Positions 32,867-42,270 of a stretch of 59,419 nucleotides of DNA are shown here, one piece after another. Position numbers and translations under genes: made by a program. The first letter of the stretch is position 1; every line of letters starts with the position of its first letter. This stretch comes from Nitrosopumilaceae archaeon (GTDB taxonomy: Archaea > Thermoproteota > Nitrososphaeria > Nitrososphaerales > Nitrosopumilaceae): assembly GCA_030041535.1 (NCBI GenBank), contig JASHNR010000019.1, positions 1 to 59,419 of the forward strand. Direction: 5' to 3'. The notes beneath the pieces are model-generated. The model saw only the letters and a program-made list of their open reading frames with translations. It ran no database searches and had not been told where the DNA came from.

Positions 32867-33159
32867 ATGTGATGTCCGCTATATCCACCTATTCTCTTTA
32901 TTGATCCTTGTTTTAACAAGTTTAGCAGATACGCATTTGCTGCCGACACTTTAACATTTGTTTGTCTAGACAATTCTTGTACGGTGAAGACCTTGGAGTT
33001 TTTTATAAAATTCATGGCTTGACCTTCATCTATTATTACAGAAATGTTTGTCTTTTGTTTCTGTTCTTTCTTGTCTTTCTTTGGACCATCTTTCTTCGCG
33101 GCTTCTGCAGTCTGGGACTTTTCTGCTTGTGCCGGAGATTTTTTCTTTGCTCCACCCAT
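32851..33159 (-). CDS. rps25e: Ribosomal protein S25e
   Basis: A 102-residue S25e. The first 38 residues are Lys/Ala/Gln-rich and disordered (KKDGPKKDKKEQKQK). The winged-helix core follows with FIKNSKVFTVQELSRQTNVK, SAANAYLLNLLKQGSIKRIG, and a GHHIYVP ending typical of the family. It is a component of the small ribosomal subunit in archaea and eukaryotes. A TTTATAAATA box at about 33178-33188 lies 24 nt upstream of its ATG. It overlaps the cyclophilin-like gene's end by 16 bases. Confidence 0.95.
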   Translation of the reverse strand: MGGAKKKSPAQAEKSQTAEAAKKDGPKKDKKEQKQKTNISVIIDEGQAMNFIKNSKVFTVQELSRQTNVKVSAANAYLLNLLKQGSIKRIGGYSGHHIYVPS

Positions 33160-33238
33160 AACCGAGCTCTCTACTTCCTATTTATAAACGAACGAGAATT
33201 TCAGAAGTTCTAAATACAAGCTAAATTTGGGCACTCTT

Positions 33239-33529
33239 ATGGGTTTGGGTGTGATTGAGGAAAAAAATCTTGATGACATCATAACATATGCACTAGATTA
33301 TCCCAAAATGGTTTTGTCCGAGTCCAAGTCTGTATCAGTAACATCTAGCCTTGAAGACTTTGCATATGGAATTTACATTGGCTACATCTGTGGAGTTTTC
33401 TTTGATGGGTTTTTACAGAGAAATAAGAGATACTTAGATTTGGAAGAATCCTCAGACTTTCATAACACCATTTTGAAAAGAACGCCTGAAATACGATTAA
33501 AAATCAAGACACACTTACATCTAAAATAA
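33239..33529 (+). CDS. Conserved hypothetical protein
   Basis: A 96-residue protein: GLGVIEEKNLDDIITYALDY at the front, a central hydrophobic segment FAYGIYIGYICGVFFDGFL that may be a buried or membrane helix, and a basic C-terminus (TPEIRLKIKTH). I do not recognise a family. ATG 33239 is preferred to TTG 33227, because a CTAAATACA box is about 25 nt upstream. It lies between divergent rps25e and the DNA ligase gene, 37 bases before the latter. Confidence 0.6.
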   Translation: MGLGVIEEKNLDDIITYALDYPKMVLSESKSVSVTSSLEDFAYGIYIGYICGVFFDGFLQRNKRYLDLEESSDFHNTILKRTPEIRLKIKTHLHLK

Positions 33530-33566
33530 CTCAACCTTTTATGCTACAGATTGTAAAAATCGTCAG

Positions 33567-35333
33567 ATGAAATTCTCGTTGGTTGCTGACACTCTAGGGT
33601 ACATGGAGGGCACTACCAAACGACTGGAGTTGACTCAACATTTAGTTGATTTATTTAAGATCACTTCATCTGAGATAATTTCAAAGGTAGCATATTTGCT
33701 TCAAGGCAAGTTGAGACCCGAACATGAAGGGGTGGAAATTGGAGTTGCCGAGAAGATCGCAATTAGAGCACTATCAAAATCGACAGGAGTTCCAGTATTG
33801 AAAATAGAACACGAATACAAAAAAGTGGGGGATTTCGGTCAGGCTACTGCCAACATCTTGGAACAAAAAACACAAACAACTTTTCTCAAGGAAGATATCA
33901 CCGTAGAGAGAGTTTATGACACTTTATTCAAGATAGCGTCACTTAAGGGGAATAGGTCCCAAGATATGAAGATGAAATACATCTCTAGCCTATTAAATGA
34001 CGCTAGCCCCACAGAAGGAAGATTCATTGCAAAAATAATTACAGCCAACCTACGATTAGGAGTGGCAGATTATACTATTCTTGACGCACTGTCAATTGCA
34101 TTTACGGGTTCAAAAGAAAATAGGCCGCTGCTAGAACATGCGTACAATGTTTGCAGTGACTTGGGTAGAGTAGCAGAGGCTGTTGCAAAAAATGGGGCCA
34201 GTGCGTTGAAAAGTTTTCAGGTATCAGTTTTCAGTCCGGTTCGTCCCATGCTTGCTGAGAGAGTAAAGAGCGCACAGGAAGCTCACGAGAAAATAGAGAC
34301 AGAGTTTGCTGCAGAATACAAACTTGATGGAGAACGTGTTCAGCTCCACATGCAAAAAGACAAGATCATTCTTTATTCTAGAAGCCTTGAGAATATTACC
34401 AATTATTATCCTGATATTGTGGAGAAGATTGGAAAATCCATAAAGGCCAACGAAGTCATATTGGAGGCAGAAATAGTAGCAATAAATGAAGACACTGGAG
34501 AATTCTTACCTTTTCAAGAACTCATGCATAGAAGAAGGAAATACAACATTGCAAAGGCCGTGCAGGACTATCCCATAACGGTCAATTTCTTTGATGTATT
34601 ATTCGTTGACAGTAAAAGCTGTTTAGACATATCATATAAGGAACGCCGACATGTACTTGAAAATATCGTAAATGACGATTCTTTTGTCAAAATCATGCCT
34701 ATGATGTTAGTCAAAACAGATGACGAGGTAGAGGACTTTCTTGAAAACGCCATTAACTCGGGTTGCGAGGGACTGATGCTCAAACAATTGGATTCTCCAT
34801 ACAGAGCTGGCGCCAGGGCAAGCAATTGGCTCAAACTAAAACGCGAATATAGAAATGAATTAGGCGATTCTCTAGATTTGGTTGTAGTAGGAGCATTTTA
34901 TGGTCGTGGTCGAAGAACTGGCAGATATGGCGCATTGCTCTTGTCAACATATGACGAAGAGGCAGATAGATATCCCAGTGTATGTAAAGTTGGAACCGGA
35001 TTTACAGATGAAAGTTTGGATCAATTCTATCAGATATTATCTGACAAAATCAGAATCAAAAAAGATCCTAGAATTGACAGTGGCCTTGAAGCAGATGTAT
35101 GGTTTGAACCAGAAGTTGTAATTGAAGTAGTGGCTTCTGAAATTACACTGAGTCCCATTCACAAAGTAGCTTTAGACAAGATAAGAAAAGGTAGCGGCCT
35201 TGCCTTGCGTTTTCCCAAATTTACTGGAAAAATTAGATTTGAAAAAACTCCAGAAAACGCGACTTCAGTGAACGAGGTTATCACCATGTACAACAGCCAA
35301 AAGAAAGTTGTACAAGACGAAAAACAATTTTGA
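33567..35333 (+). CDS. lig: ATP-dependent DNA ligase
   Basis: A 588-residue replicative ligase of archaeal/eukaryotic type. The N-terminal DNA-binding domain (residues 1-220) is followed by the catalytic motif I EYKLDGERV with nucleotide-accepting Lys252, motif III FFDVLFV, motif IV EGLMLK, motif V NWLKLKREY and the OB-fold with FYGRGRRTGRYGALL. It seals nicks during replication and repair. The length is normal. The phosphate-regulator-like gene follows in the same direction. Confidence 0.97.
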   Translation: MKFSLVADTLGYMEGTTKRLELTQHLVDLFKITSSEIISKVAYLLQGKLRPEHEGVEIGVAEKIAIRALSKSTGVPVLKIEHEYKKVGDFGQATANILEQKTQTTFLKEDITVERVYDTLFKIASLKGNRSQDMKMKYISSLLNDASPTEGRFIAKIITANLRLGVADYTILDALSIAFTGSKENRPLLEHAYNVCSDLGRVAEAVAKNGASALKSFQVSVFSPVRPMLAERVKSAQEAHEKIETEFAAEYKLDGERVQLHMQKDKIILYSRSLENITNYYPDIVEKIGKSIKANEVILEAEIVAINEDTGEFLPFQELMHRRRKYNIAKAVQDYPITVNFFDVLFVDSKSCLDISYKERRHVLENIVNDDSFVKIMPMMLVKTDDEVEDFLENAINSGCEGLMLKQLDSPYRAGARASNWLKLKREYRNELGDSLDLVVVGAFYGRGRRTGRYGALLLSTYDEEADRYPSVCKVGTGFTDESLDQFYQILSDKIRIKKDPRIDSGLEADVWFEPEVVIEVVASEITLSPIHKVALDKIRKGSGLALRFPKFTGKIRFEKTPENATSVNEVITMYNSQKKVVQDEKQF

Positions 35334-35403
35334 GTAAAGACAGCTTGATCAGAAGCTCTTTACGTAAGGATTATTAGCTGCTGGCATAGAATTAAACGTC
35401 TAG

Positions 35404-36057
35404 ATGTACAGCGGAGAACTTGAAGTTCAGGCAAAGAGGAAGGCACTTGCCGTTTTGCAGGATGAAATAAACAGGATCCTTAACGCCGTGAGAGACCTCT
35501 CATCACTTCCCGAGTTGATAATCAAGGCTGACAAGTCTGAGGTAAAACAGGTTCTTGAGAGAATAAAGAATACAGAGGATGAAGTGGAGGCTTTGCGCAG
35601 AAAAATAACTCGCGAAATTGCAGATGTAGGTGGACTCATGATGAACAGAGAAAACCTATTGAATACAGCATACACGATGGATGAAATAGCAGGCTACATT
35701 ACAGGTATAGCTTTCAAGCTATCAAACATAAAGGGTGCCACGTTGAAGAAGGAAAAAATAGAAAAAGACCTATCAGAACTGATTGAGCAGGCAGTAGACC
35801 AGATCTACAAGATAAACGAGATTGTTCGCGCAATGGGTGGTAACGCCACAGTTGCAATTGATCTGGCCCATGAAGCCCAGAAGATGGAAAGAATGGTAGA
35901 TGAAAAATATCGTGCGTTAACCATAAAGGTCTTGGACGAGGTTACAACTACAAAGGAACTAATGCTTCTAAAAGATGTGGTGGAAGGCATAGAGGAAATG
36001 TCCGATAAATGCCTTCAGGTATCAGATTCATTCATTCTACTAGCTCTTAGCCTATAA
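35404..36057 (+). CDS. PhoU-like DUF47 family protein
   Basis: A 217-residue all-helical protein of the PhoU-like/DUF47 type: two long repeat bundles with ADKSEVKQVLERIKNTEDEV, REIADVGGLMMNRENLLNTA, then TMDEIAGYITGIAFKLSN and a C-terminal VVEGIEEMSDKCLQVSDSF. The E-x-x-A-D and E-x-x-S-D type clusters match metal-binding sites of PhoU folds. Such proteins are linked to phosphate (Pit) transporters or chromosome segregation. No transporter is adjacent here. The start ATG is 35404. Confidence 0.82.
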   Translation: MYSGELEVQAKRKALAVLQDEINRILNAVRDLSSLPELIIKADKSEVKQVLERIKNTEDEVEALRRKITREIADVGGLMMNRENLLNTAYTMDEIAGYITGIAFKLSNIKGATLKKEKIEKDLSELIEQAVDQIYKINEIVRAMGGNATVAIDLAHEAQKMERMVDEKYRALTIKVLDEVTTTKELMLLKDVVEGIEEMSDKCLQVSDSFILLALSL

Positions 36058-36070
36058 AATCGTGAAACTA

Positions 36071-36086
36071 TCTTTTCTCTTTTTTT
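36071..36086 (+). terminator. Poly-T transcription terminator
   Basis: A pyrimidine tract, TCTTTTCTCTTTTTTT, starts 14 bases after the PhoU-like stop. T-rich tracts without a hairpin are the usual archaeal termination signal. Confidence 0.45.
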
Positions 36087-36131
36087 ACAACATTTTGTAA
36101 ACACTAAAATCAATTGCCTTATTGGTGAAAG

Positions 36132-36671
36132 ATGTACTTGAAAGGAGAACTAATTGAGAATAGGATAATAGTATGGGATCTGGAAGAATCAAAATCATTA
36201 TTTGTCGATGGATATTACGGAAAACCAATAGGAATTACAAAACCAAAACCTGACGAGATTAACGTACCTTTGATTTTAGATCTAATAGAAGGATACTATC
36301 TTCTAGAAAAATCAAAACTGAAGATCTATAGAGCTAAAAAGAAAGTCACTTCAAATGAAATGTTGGACATATGTAGACGTGAACATCACAACTTTGACAA
36401 GAAATATCTTGTTTACAGAGATTTTAGAGATAAGGGATATATTGTAAATCCTGGAATCAAGTTTGGTTGCGATTTTGCAGTTTACCAAAAAGGTCCAGGC
36501 ATTGACCATGCACCGTATTTGTTACAGGTTTACAATTCCACAGATACAATATCTGCAACAGGAGTTGTCTTAGCAGGTAGATTGGCTACAACTGTTCGAA
36601 AGCAATTCATCCTTGCAATTCCAAGAGGAAGTAAAATTGATTGCCTAGCACTTGACTGGTGGAGAGCCTAG
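36132..36671 (+). CDS. endA: tRNA-splicing endonuclease
   Basis: A 179-residue EndA that cuts bulge-helix-bulge introns from tRNA precursors. The catalytic triad is at Tyr118 (GCDFAVYQK), His126 (GIDHAPYL) and Lys157 (TVRKQFI), in line with the known Tyr-His-Lys positions of archaeal EndA. YLVYRDFRDKGYIVNPGIKF is the conserved linker. The size fits the homotetrameric form. Its stop overlaps the convergent hypothetical gene by four bases. Confidence 0.95.
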   Translation: MYLKGELIENRIIVWDLEESKSLFVDGYYGKPIGITKPKPDEINVPLILDLIEGYYLLEKSKLKIYRAKKKVTSNEMLDICRREHHNFDKKYLVYRDFRDKGYIVNPGIKFGCDFAVYQKGPGIDHAPYLLQVYNSTDTISATGVVLAGRLATTVRKQFILAIPRGSKIDCLALDWWRA

Positions 36672-37051
36672 AGAAGTTTTTTGATATGAGAGGCTATCCT
36701 GTCATAGACATCGAATAGTTCTTTTGTAATACCCAATTCTTGGCTACTCTTCCATTTACCATGAATTCGAATTCCTTTCTTGGTCGGATCAACCCAAATT
36801 AATGCGTCGTTGGGCGGAAGCTTCAAAATCATGTTTTTGAGTTCGCCATCAGAATTTAGAGATGCCGCAAGGTCTCCTCCAACCCATTCTACTCCAGACA
36901 CTTTCTTTGTGGAAAAGTGCCCTTCGGTATTTAGTTTTGTTTTGGCAAGAAGACCATCAGTATCTACTAGTTGGTTTTTAGTTTTTACAATAAAATGAGC
37001 TTGAAATCGGTCTTGTGCTCCCCAAGGTGACGGATTTAGATCTTGTGACAT
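36668..37051 (-). CDS. Conserved hypothetical protein
   Basis: A 127-residue protein, beta-rich in the middle (FQAHFIVKTKNQL, GIRIHGKWKSSQELG), with no signal peptide or membrane segment. I do not recognise the family. It is the second gene of a small operon: the 78-residue protein upstream ends one base before its start. It converges on endA. Confidence 0.7.
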   Translation of the reverse strand: MSQDLNPSPWGAQDRFQAHFIVKTKNQLVDTDGLLAKTKLNTEGHFSTKKVSGVEWVGGDLAASLNSDGELKNMILKLPPNDALIWVDPTKKGIRIHGKWKSSQELGITKELFDVYDRIASHIKKLL

Positions 37052-37052
37052 T

Positions 37053-37289
37053 TCAACCCTTCTGGATGATTTGAATAACGTCGATGTTACTTCCTTTTAG
37101 ATCTATACAACCATGGTTTGTAACCATAGCTGGTGAATGTGAGAAATACTTTGAATAATAATCACTTTTTTCAACTTCGTCTGTCTCAAATTGTTTTGGT
37201 TCCGCATTTATCCCAATCTTTTCTAACAGATCACAGTATTCTTTTTGCTTGTTTTTTCGTACAATAGTATCAGGTTCAGAATCATGCAT
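37053..37289 (-). CDS. Small hypothetical protein
   Basis: A 78-residue acidic protein with ATG start. It includes KQKEYCDLLEKIGINAEP and ends with IDLKGSNIDVIQIIQKG. No family is recognised. Its stop is one base before the start of the 127-residue protein downstream, so they are co-transcribed. Confidence 0.62.
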   Translation of the reverse strand: MHDSEPDTIVRKNKQKEYCDLLEKIGINAEPKQFETDEVEKSDYYSKYFSHSPAMVTNHGCIDLKGSNIDVIQIIQKG

Positions 37290-37388
37290 GCGTCAGGTTG
37301 AATTCGACCCTCAAATAAATATTAGTGTACCAACACTAGCACATAGGCACAATCGAATAAATAGTCCAAAACATGCCAAATTCTGTTA

Positions 37389-39176
37389 ATGTTAAAGTTC
37401 CAAGATAAACTCGTGGTTATCACTGGTAGTGGCACTGGAATTGGAAAAGCAATAGCGATCAAATTTGCCGAAAATGGTGCAAATATAGTCATTTTAGGAA
37501 GAAGGAAGGAACCGCTTGAAGAAGCTGCCAAGGAGTTGCAACCAATAATTGATAAAGCCAAAAGCGGTGCGTTTGTGAAAATTTTTCCAGGAGTTGATGT
37601 CAGCGACGAAGCAGGGGTTTCTCAAATGTTTGAAGATTTGAAGAAAGCTCATGGAACCGTCGATATTTTAGTAAATAACGCAGGAGTTTCAGGTCCAGTA
37701 ACATGTTTTACCAATTCCCCAATGAATGATTTCAAGAGTACTGTCGGCATTCACCTCACCGGTACATTTTGGACTTCAGCTCAGGCAATCAAATCCATGA
37801 AATCAGGATGCAGAATTATAACAATATCTACTTTCTTCACAGAAGAACGCCCGTTTGAGCAAAGACCATACAGGTTTAGAAGTCCGTACACAGCTTCTCA
37901 AGGAGCAAAGAACAGACTTGCAGAGGCAATGTCGTGGGAGATTACAGACAAAGGAATAGTATCAATTGCTACAAATCCTGGACCAGTTCATTCTGATAGA
38001 ATATACAAAACAGTCTATCCAAAAGCAGCAGCAGAGTTTATGCGAGTCAGTGGTTTTGAAAATATAACTCCAGAGGAAGTAGAGACTGTCAATAATGATA
38101 TCCTTCCACTATTAGGAGAAGATGAGAACACAGTAAAAAACGGAATAAGACAAGCAACATCCAAACTAGCAAAGACAAAGTCAATAACGTCAGAATTAGA
38201 AATTCAAAAACTTGACAATACCATTACCTCGCTTTTGACCAAGATACAACAGATTGCAGAAAAGATTCAAAATAACACTAGCAAGATGATTGCAGATGAA
38301 CAGTTCTTGTCACAGCAACAAGTTGCTGAAACTGTTCTTATGCTATGTGATGAAAACATATCAAAGATTCTAAATGGTAAAGTAATTCCAGGTGACAGAG
38401 TTTTCTATCCGGTTAAACCGCATATAGCTTGCTCAATACCAGATACCAAACCAGACTATAACTCAAAAGTAATTTTGTTTGTAGTAGATGCCACAGAAGA
38501 GTCAGATGTATCAAGAGTAGAACATCTTGCACAAAATATTGAAAGCAATGGAGGAAAAACTGTAATTTTGATTTCAAAGACTAGTATTAAACAAGCTGAG
38601 GAACGGTTGGCAAAGTTCCATTCACATGTAATGGATATCACCAGTCAAGAAAACATGAAAAGAATGCTAAATACCGCCACAGAAAAGATAGGGCCAATAA
38701 ATGCAGTGATTTACGTAACTGGTAAATTGCCTCAAGTCCCAAAGATTACAGAGCTATCAAGACAACAATGGGATGGTCTAGTAGACAAATTCATAAACAC
38801 GCCTGCCCTTGTCCTTCAGCAAGTTCTTAACAGATTTGTTCCAGGAGGAGCAAAAAACCCGCCTCTTTTCAAGGAAAAAGAGGGCAACATCATAATAATT
38901 GGTCCAGATATGCCCTCAGGGAGCAAGGTAACAGGCAGAGACAGAGCAAAAGTAGAAGTGTTCAGAGGTGCACTAAGACCTTTTGTCACAACAGTTAATC
39001 AAGAACTAAGTGACGTTCTCAAGTCAAAAATCAGAATACATTTGATTCTTCCTGGAAGCGTGGATGGTACAGAATCAGACAATTCAAAAATCCTAAATGC
39101 AGTGAATTTCTTCAAATCTGGAAAGGCAATTACAAACTCAGAGGTAATTTACTATCCAGATGAAACGAGATCTTGA
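37389..39176 (+). CDS. Tandem short-chain dehydrogenase/reductase (two SDR domains)
   Basis: A 595-residue protein with two SDR Rossmann domains. Domain 1 (about 1-250) has the cofactor motif TGSGTGIG at 12-19 and NNAG at 96-99. Its active-site segment reads SPYTASQGAK, with Tyr167 present but Gln171 where the catalytic Lys of YxxxK belongs, and Thr148 where the catalytic Ser is expected. A helical linker (about 255-340) follows. Domain 2 (about 357-590) lacks a glycine-rich motif and has GRDRAKVEVF at the active-site position. The MaoC-like gene overlaps its stop. The architecture recalls fungal MFE-2, but the substrate is unknown. Confidence 0.85.
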   Translation: MLKFQDKLVVITGSGTGIGKAIAIKFAENGANIVILGRRKEPLEEAAKELQPIIDKAKSGAFVKIFPGVDVSDEAGVSQMFEDLKKAHGTVDILVNNAGVSGPVTCFTNSPMNDFKSTVGIHLTGTFWTSAQAIKSMKSGCRIITISTFFTEERPFEQRPYRFRSPYTASQGAKNRLAEAMSWEITDKGIVSIATNPGPVHSDRIYKTVYPKAAAEFMRVSGFENITPEEVETVNNDILPLLGEDENTVKNGIRQATSKLAKTKSITSELEIQKLDNTITSLLTKIQQIAEKIQNNTSKMIADEQFLSQQQVAETVLMLCDENISKILNGKVIPGDRVFYPVKPHIACSIPDTKPDYNSKVILFVVDATEESDVSRVEHLAQNIESNGGKTVILISKTSIKQAEERLAKFHSHVMDITSQENMKRMLNTATEKIGPINAVIYVTGKLPQVPKITELSRQQWDGLVDKFINTPALVLQQVLNRFVPGGAKNPPLFKEKEGNIIIIGPDMPSGSKVTGRDRAKVEVFRGALRPFVTTVNQELSDVLKSKIRIHLILPGSVDGTESDNSKILNAVNFFKSGKAITNSEVIYYPDETRS

Positions 39177-39640
39177 TGAAAAAGTTCTCTGAGCTTAAAG
39201 TTGGAGACGAGTTTTTTGCAGAGTGCAGGATTTCTTCAGATGATCTTGACAAATATCTTTCATTTTCAGGAATAAAGAACATAATTTATGAAAAAGAAGG
39301 ACCGTCACACCAACACGACAAAATGGTTTCAGGCAGAGCCATACTAGCAAGAATAGAAGGCGAGTTTACAAGACTTGAAGAAATGTATGGCAATCTTTTG
39401 ATTTTCTACGGCATAGATGGAGATCCAGATTGGAACAACAGACAAACTAGATTTCTCAAGCCTGTCAACACAGATGAAAAATTAAGAATCAAATTCAAGA
39501 TATCTGACAAGCGCGATCTTAATGATGAGTTTGGCCTACTATCAATTGATTTTGAGGGGACAAAAGAGAACGATGAGCTTGCTCTTTTGTCTAAAAGAAA
39601 TCTTTACCAAATTAGAAAGGAACCTCCGGCTAGAAAATAA
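39173..39640 (+). CDS. MaoC-like hotdog-fold protein
   Basis: A 155-residue protein that starts KKFSELKVGDEFFAECRISSDDLDKYLSFSG in outline, the usual beginning of MaoC/FAS1-type dehydratases, with MVSGRAILARIEGEF corresponding to the substrate helix. The hydratase dyad D-x4-H is not obvious: the segment PSHQHDKMVSG stands where it should be. It starts at TTG 39173 within the stop of the tandem SDR gene (TTGA overlap, ATG at 39176 as alternative), so the two proteins are made together and may form one complex acting on an acyl-CoA or similar thioester. Confidence 0.78.
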   Translation: MMKKFSELKVGDEFFAECRISSDDLDKYLSFSGIKNIIYEKEGPSHQHDKMVSGRAILARIEGEFTRLEEMYGNLLIFYGIDGDPDWNNRQTRFLKPVNTDEKLRIKFKISDKRDLNDEFGLLSIDFEGTKENDELALLSKRNLYQIRKEPPARK

Positions 39641-39676
39641 CTAAATTATTTTGGCATTTATTTTTCCATGCTACCA

Positions 39677-40456
39677 TCAGTGGGTTTTAACTGGAGTGTT
39701 AAAAGCGTCCACAAAAAGCTTGATTGATGTTATAGCAAGTATTAGTGTGACAAATATCTTGAGTTTTCTTTCGTCTACTCTTGATGATATTTTACTTCCC
39801 ACAATTCCTCCAGCAAATGCACCTATTGACAACAAACCCGCCTGAGCATAATCAGGATGTCCCAACAGAGAATGAACAATCATTCCCGATGCGGCTGCAA
39901 ACATCAATATGAATTGCGATGTAGGGGCAGCCAATTTCATGGATAACCCTATTGCTACAACCATGAGAGGAATAAAGACTGTACCTCCACCAATTCCAAA
40001 CAGGCTTGAGATTATACCTGCAAAGAAGCTGGCACCTATTGCAAGCATCATGATCTGTTTTGAAAGATGGTATTCTTTGGGCTCCATCTTTCTTCTAGAG
40101 TAAATGTAGACACTTGAAGCAACCAGCACTATACCAAATAGTATCTTAAATGCAGAAGCAGATATTTCATCTGAGATATACGCTCCAAGTACTGTTCCCG
40201 GAAGGGAAAACAATGCCAGTTTTATCCCTAAGGAATACACAATTCGCTTTTGCCTAGCATAAGATAGTGTAGACGCTACTGCATTACAAAAGGCGGCAAA
40301 GAGGCTATCGCTTGCTGCAAGAGTGGGTGAAAACCCAGCAAAAGTCAATGCTGGTACAATAACGAACCCGCCTCCAAGGCCAATCATTGATCCTATTATA
40401 CCAGCAACAAAACCAAGTGGCACTAGCCATAGATATTCAAGCAATGCTAACACCAA
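39677..40456 (-). CDS. TauE/SafE family membrane permease
   Basis: A 259-residue membrane protein with about eight helices in two similar halves, each opening with the family's glycine-rich signature: GIIGSMIGLGGGFVIVPAL near residue 20 and GIISSLFGIGGGTVFIPLM near residue 150. Members export sulfite, sulfoacetate or other small anions. A siroheme reductase and rhodanese occur elsewhere in the window, but nothing adjacent ties this permease to sulfur. It converges on the MaoC-like gene. Confidence 0.9.
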   Translation of the reverse strand: MVLALLEYLWLVPLGFVAGIIGSMIGLGGGFVIVPALTFAGFSPTLAASDSLFAAFCNAVASTLSYARQKRIVYSLGIKLALFSLPGTVLGAYISDEISASAFKILFGIVLVASSVYIYSRRKMEPKEYHLSKQIMMLAIGASFFAGIISSLFGIGGGTVFIPLMVVAIGLSMKLAAPTSQFILMFAAASGMIVHSLLGHPDYAQAGLLSIGAFAGGIVGSKISSRVDERKLKIFVTLILAITSIKLFVDAFNTPVKTH

Positions 40457-40516
40457 GTTGAAATTTCCACGGATTAAGTGAGCGCGTCAAGCTTAATGGA
40501 CCTGAGTATATAGCAA

Positions 40517-41185
40517 TTACTTGGCCACAAGCAATTTCCACAGATAGCCTTTGCTGTTTGTAGTTAATTCTATTTCAAAGTGTTTGTCGTTTAATGGTAC
40601 ACCGTGAGTAGTGCTATCAGGTTCTTTTCCTTTCAAATGAAAATCGCGAAGCGCGTCCATCATGCTTGACAATGTAGTATAGTTACCTGGTGTTTCCGTT
40701 GCCCAGCATTGACATATTGTTTCATTAACAACATCTCCAAATAGAATTTTTATATCATTGTAGTTACCAAACATCGGATCGGTTTGCGCTGCTGCAATCA
40801 CCATCACAGGAGTTAGCGGAGATCCTATCATGTCAAGATTTCCAAGGAAATTACCATGTTCGTCCTTTATTTCTGTGGAAGTGCAATATTCAATCATGGC
40901 TTGTCTTGTCTGATTGGTGAGAAAATTGCAGTATTGATTAATGTCAGATGGGGTGCTAAGCTTCACAGGTTTTGACATGTTTATGTTCTGACTCATTAGA
41001 ATATTTTTCAAGTCCGAATTCGCTTCTGCATAGGTAAAATCCAAAGTATATGCAGAAAGTCCAGGTGGCGCACTTGGTTCTGTTGGTGCCATATTGAATT
41101 GAGTGAGAAATACAACTACAGCTGTAATGCTAGCCGCTGCTGCAATTCCGACGTAAGCATATTTTTTAGATTTCACTATATCCAA
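40517..41185 (-). CDS. Membrane-anchored or exported hypothetical protein
   Basis: A 222-residue protein with one N-terminal hydrophobic segment (AYVGIAAAASITAVVVFLTQ, residues 9-28) that could be an anchor or uncleaved signal, followed by a Pro-rich linker (APTEPSAPPG) and a domain facing outside. It has several Cys residues (YCNFL, EYCTS, TICQCW) that could pair or bind metal. No family is recognised. It diverges from the homoserine dehydrogenase gene across about 70 bases. Confidence 0.7.
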   Translation of the reverse strand: MDIVKSKKYAYVGIAAAASITAVVVFLTQFNMAPTEPSAPPGLSAYTLDFTYAEANSDLKNILMSQNINMSKPVKLSTPSDINQYCNFLTNQTRQAMIEYCTSTEIKDEHGNFLGNLDMIGSPLTPVMVIAAAQTDPMFGNYNDIKILFGDVVNETICQCWATETPGNYTTLSSMMDALRDFHLKGKEPDSTTHGVPLNDKHFEIELTTNSKGYLWKLLVAK

Positions 41186-41256
41186 AGTTTTTCAAGCTTT
41201 AATAAAGGAATCTCAGAGTTCATGAATCTTAATTAATCCCAACATGCGTCTTGTGG

Positions 41257-42270
41257 ATGTTGCGCATAATATTGTGTGGCTTTGGTGTGGTAGGACAAAG
41301 TTTTGCAAAGCTTCTCCTTTCAAGATCTGAGGATCTTTACGCAAAACATGGACTCAAACCCAGAATTGTTGGCGTGTTCGATAGTAAAGGTTCTGCTGCT
41401 TCTTCTGCAGGTATTGATCTGAACAGATTGCTAGAAGTCAAGAAAAAATACGGAAACATACGAAAGTATCACAATAAGGAAAAGGAAGCAAACGGATTAG
41501 ACATGATAAATGGTATGGAGGCTGAAGTTTTAATTGAGACCACGCCAAGTAACTACAAGGATGCAGAACCTGGCATGTCACATATAGTGACTGCAATGAA
41601 AAAAGGTCTTCATGTTATCACAGTGAATAAGGGCCCTCTGGCACTTGCGTTTCCATCATTGATAGAGTTAGCCACATACAATCAGGTACAATTAAGATTT
41701 AGCGGAACTGTGGGCGGGGGTACTCCTATACTAGATTATGCAAAAAACAGTCTTAGGGGGGAAAGAATAGTTTCTTTTCAAGGCATCCTAAACGGCACAA
41801 CAAATTACATTCTTACAAATATGGCTGGCGGTATGACATTTAAGACAGCACTTGCGGATGCAAAGAAAAAAGGATACGTTGAGGCCGATGAGTCATTAGA
41901 TATTGATGGTTTTGATGCAGCGGCCAAGCTTGTAATACTTGCAAATTGGATAATGGACATGAAAGTAACCATCAAAGATATCAAGAGAATTGGGATTAGA
42001 GATGTATCAACTTCCGACATCAAGAAAGCATCGACTAGTCATTCCGCAGTCAAACTGATCGCATCATGTAATAAAGACCTAGAGGTAGCTCCAAGAGAAA
42101 TACCAGTAGATGATCCGCTTTGCGTCAATGGGACATTAAATGCAATTACCTTTAATTCAGAACATTCGGGCCAGCAGACCATAATTGGACGCGGTGCAGG
42201 CGGCATGGAGACTGCAAGTTCCATATTGCGTGACTTGCTGGACATAAAACAGGAAATGTCTAGAGTTTGA
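41257..42270 (+). CDS. hom: Homoserine dehydrogenase
   Basis: A 337-residue enzyme of threonine/methionine synthesis. The NAD(P) motif is LCGFGVVGQSFAKLL at the N-terminus. VNKGPLAL carries the conserved Lys, GGGTPILDYA and GILNGTTNYILTNM the substrate region, and YVEADESLDIDGFDAAAKL holds the catalytic Asp and Lys. No ACT domain is present. I choose ATG 41257 over TTG 41251, because a CTTAATTAATCC box is about 25 nt upstream. The PUA gene overlaps its stop. Confidence 0.95.
   Translation: MLRIILCGFGVVGQSFAKLLLSRSEDLYAKHGLKPRIVGVFDSKGSAASSAGIDLNRLLEVKKKYGNIRKYHNKEKEANGLDMINGMEAEVLIETTPSNYKDAEPGMSHIVTAMKKGLHVITVNKGPLALAFPSLIELATYNQVQLRFSGTVGGGTPILDYAKNSLRGERIVSFQGILNGTTNYILTNMAGGMTFKTALADAKKKGYVEADESLDIDGFDAAAKLVILANWIMDMKVTIKDIKRIGIRDVSTSDIKKASTSHSAVKLIASCNKDLEVAPREIPVDDPLCVNGTLNAITFNSEHSGQQTIIGRGAGGMETASSILRDLLDIKQEMSRV

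Noticed and set aside
37290-37320. GGTTGAATTCGACC looked like a tRNA T-arm
   Set aside because: No acceptor, D-arm or anticodon stem can be built around it. It is just a short inverted repeat.
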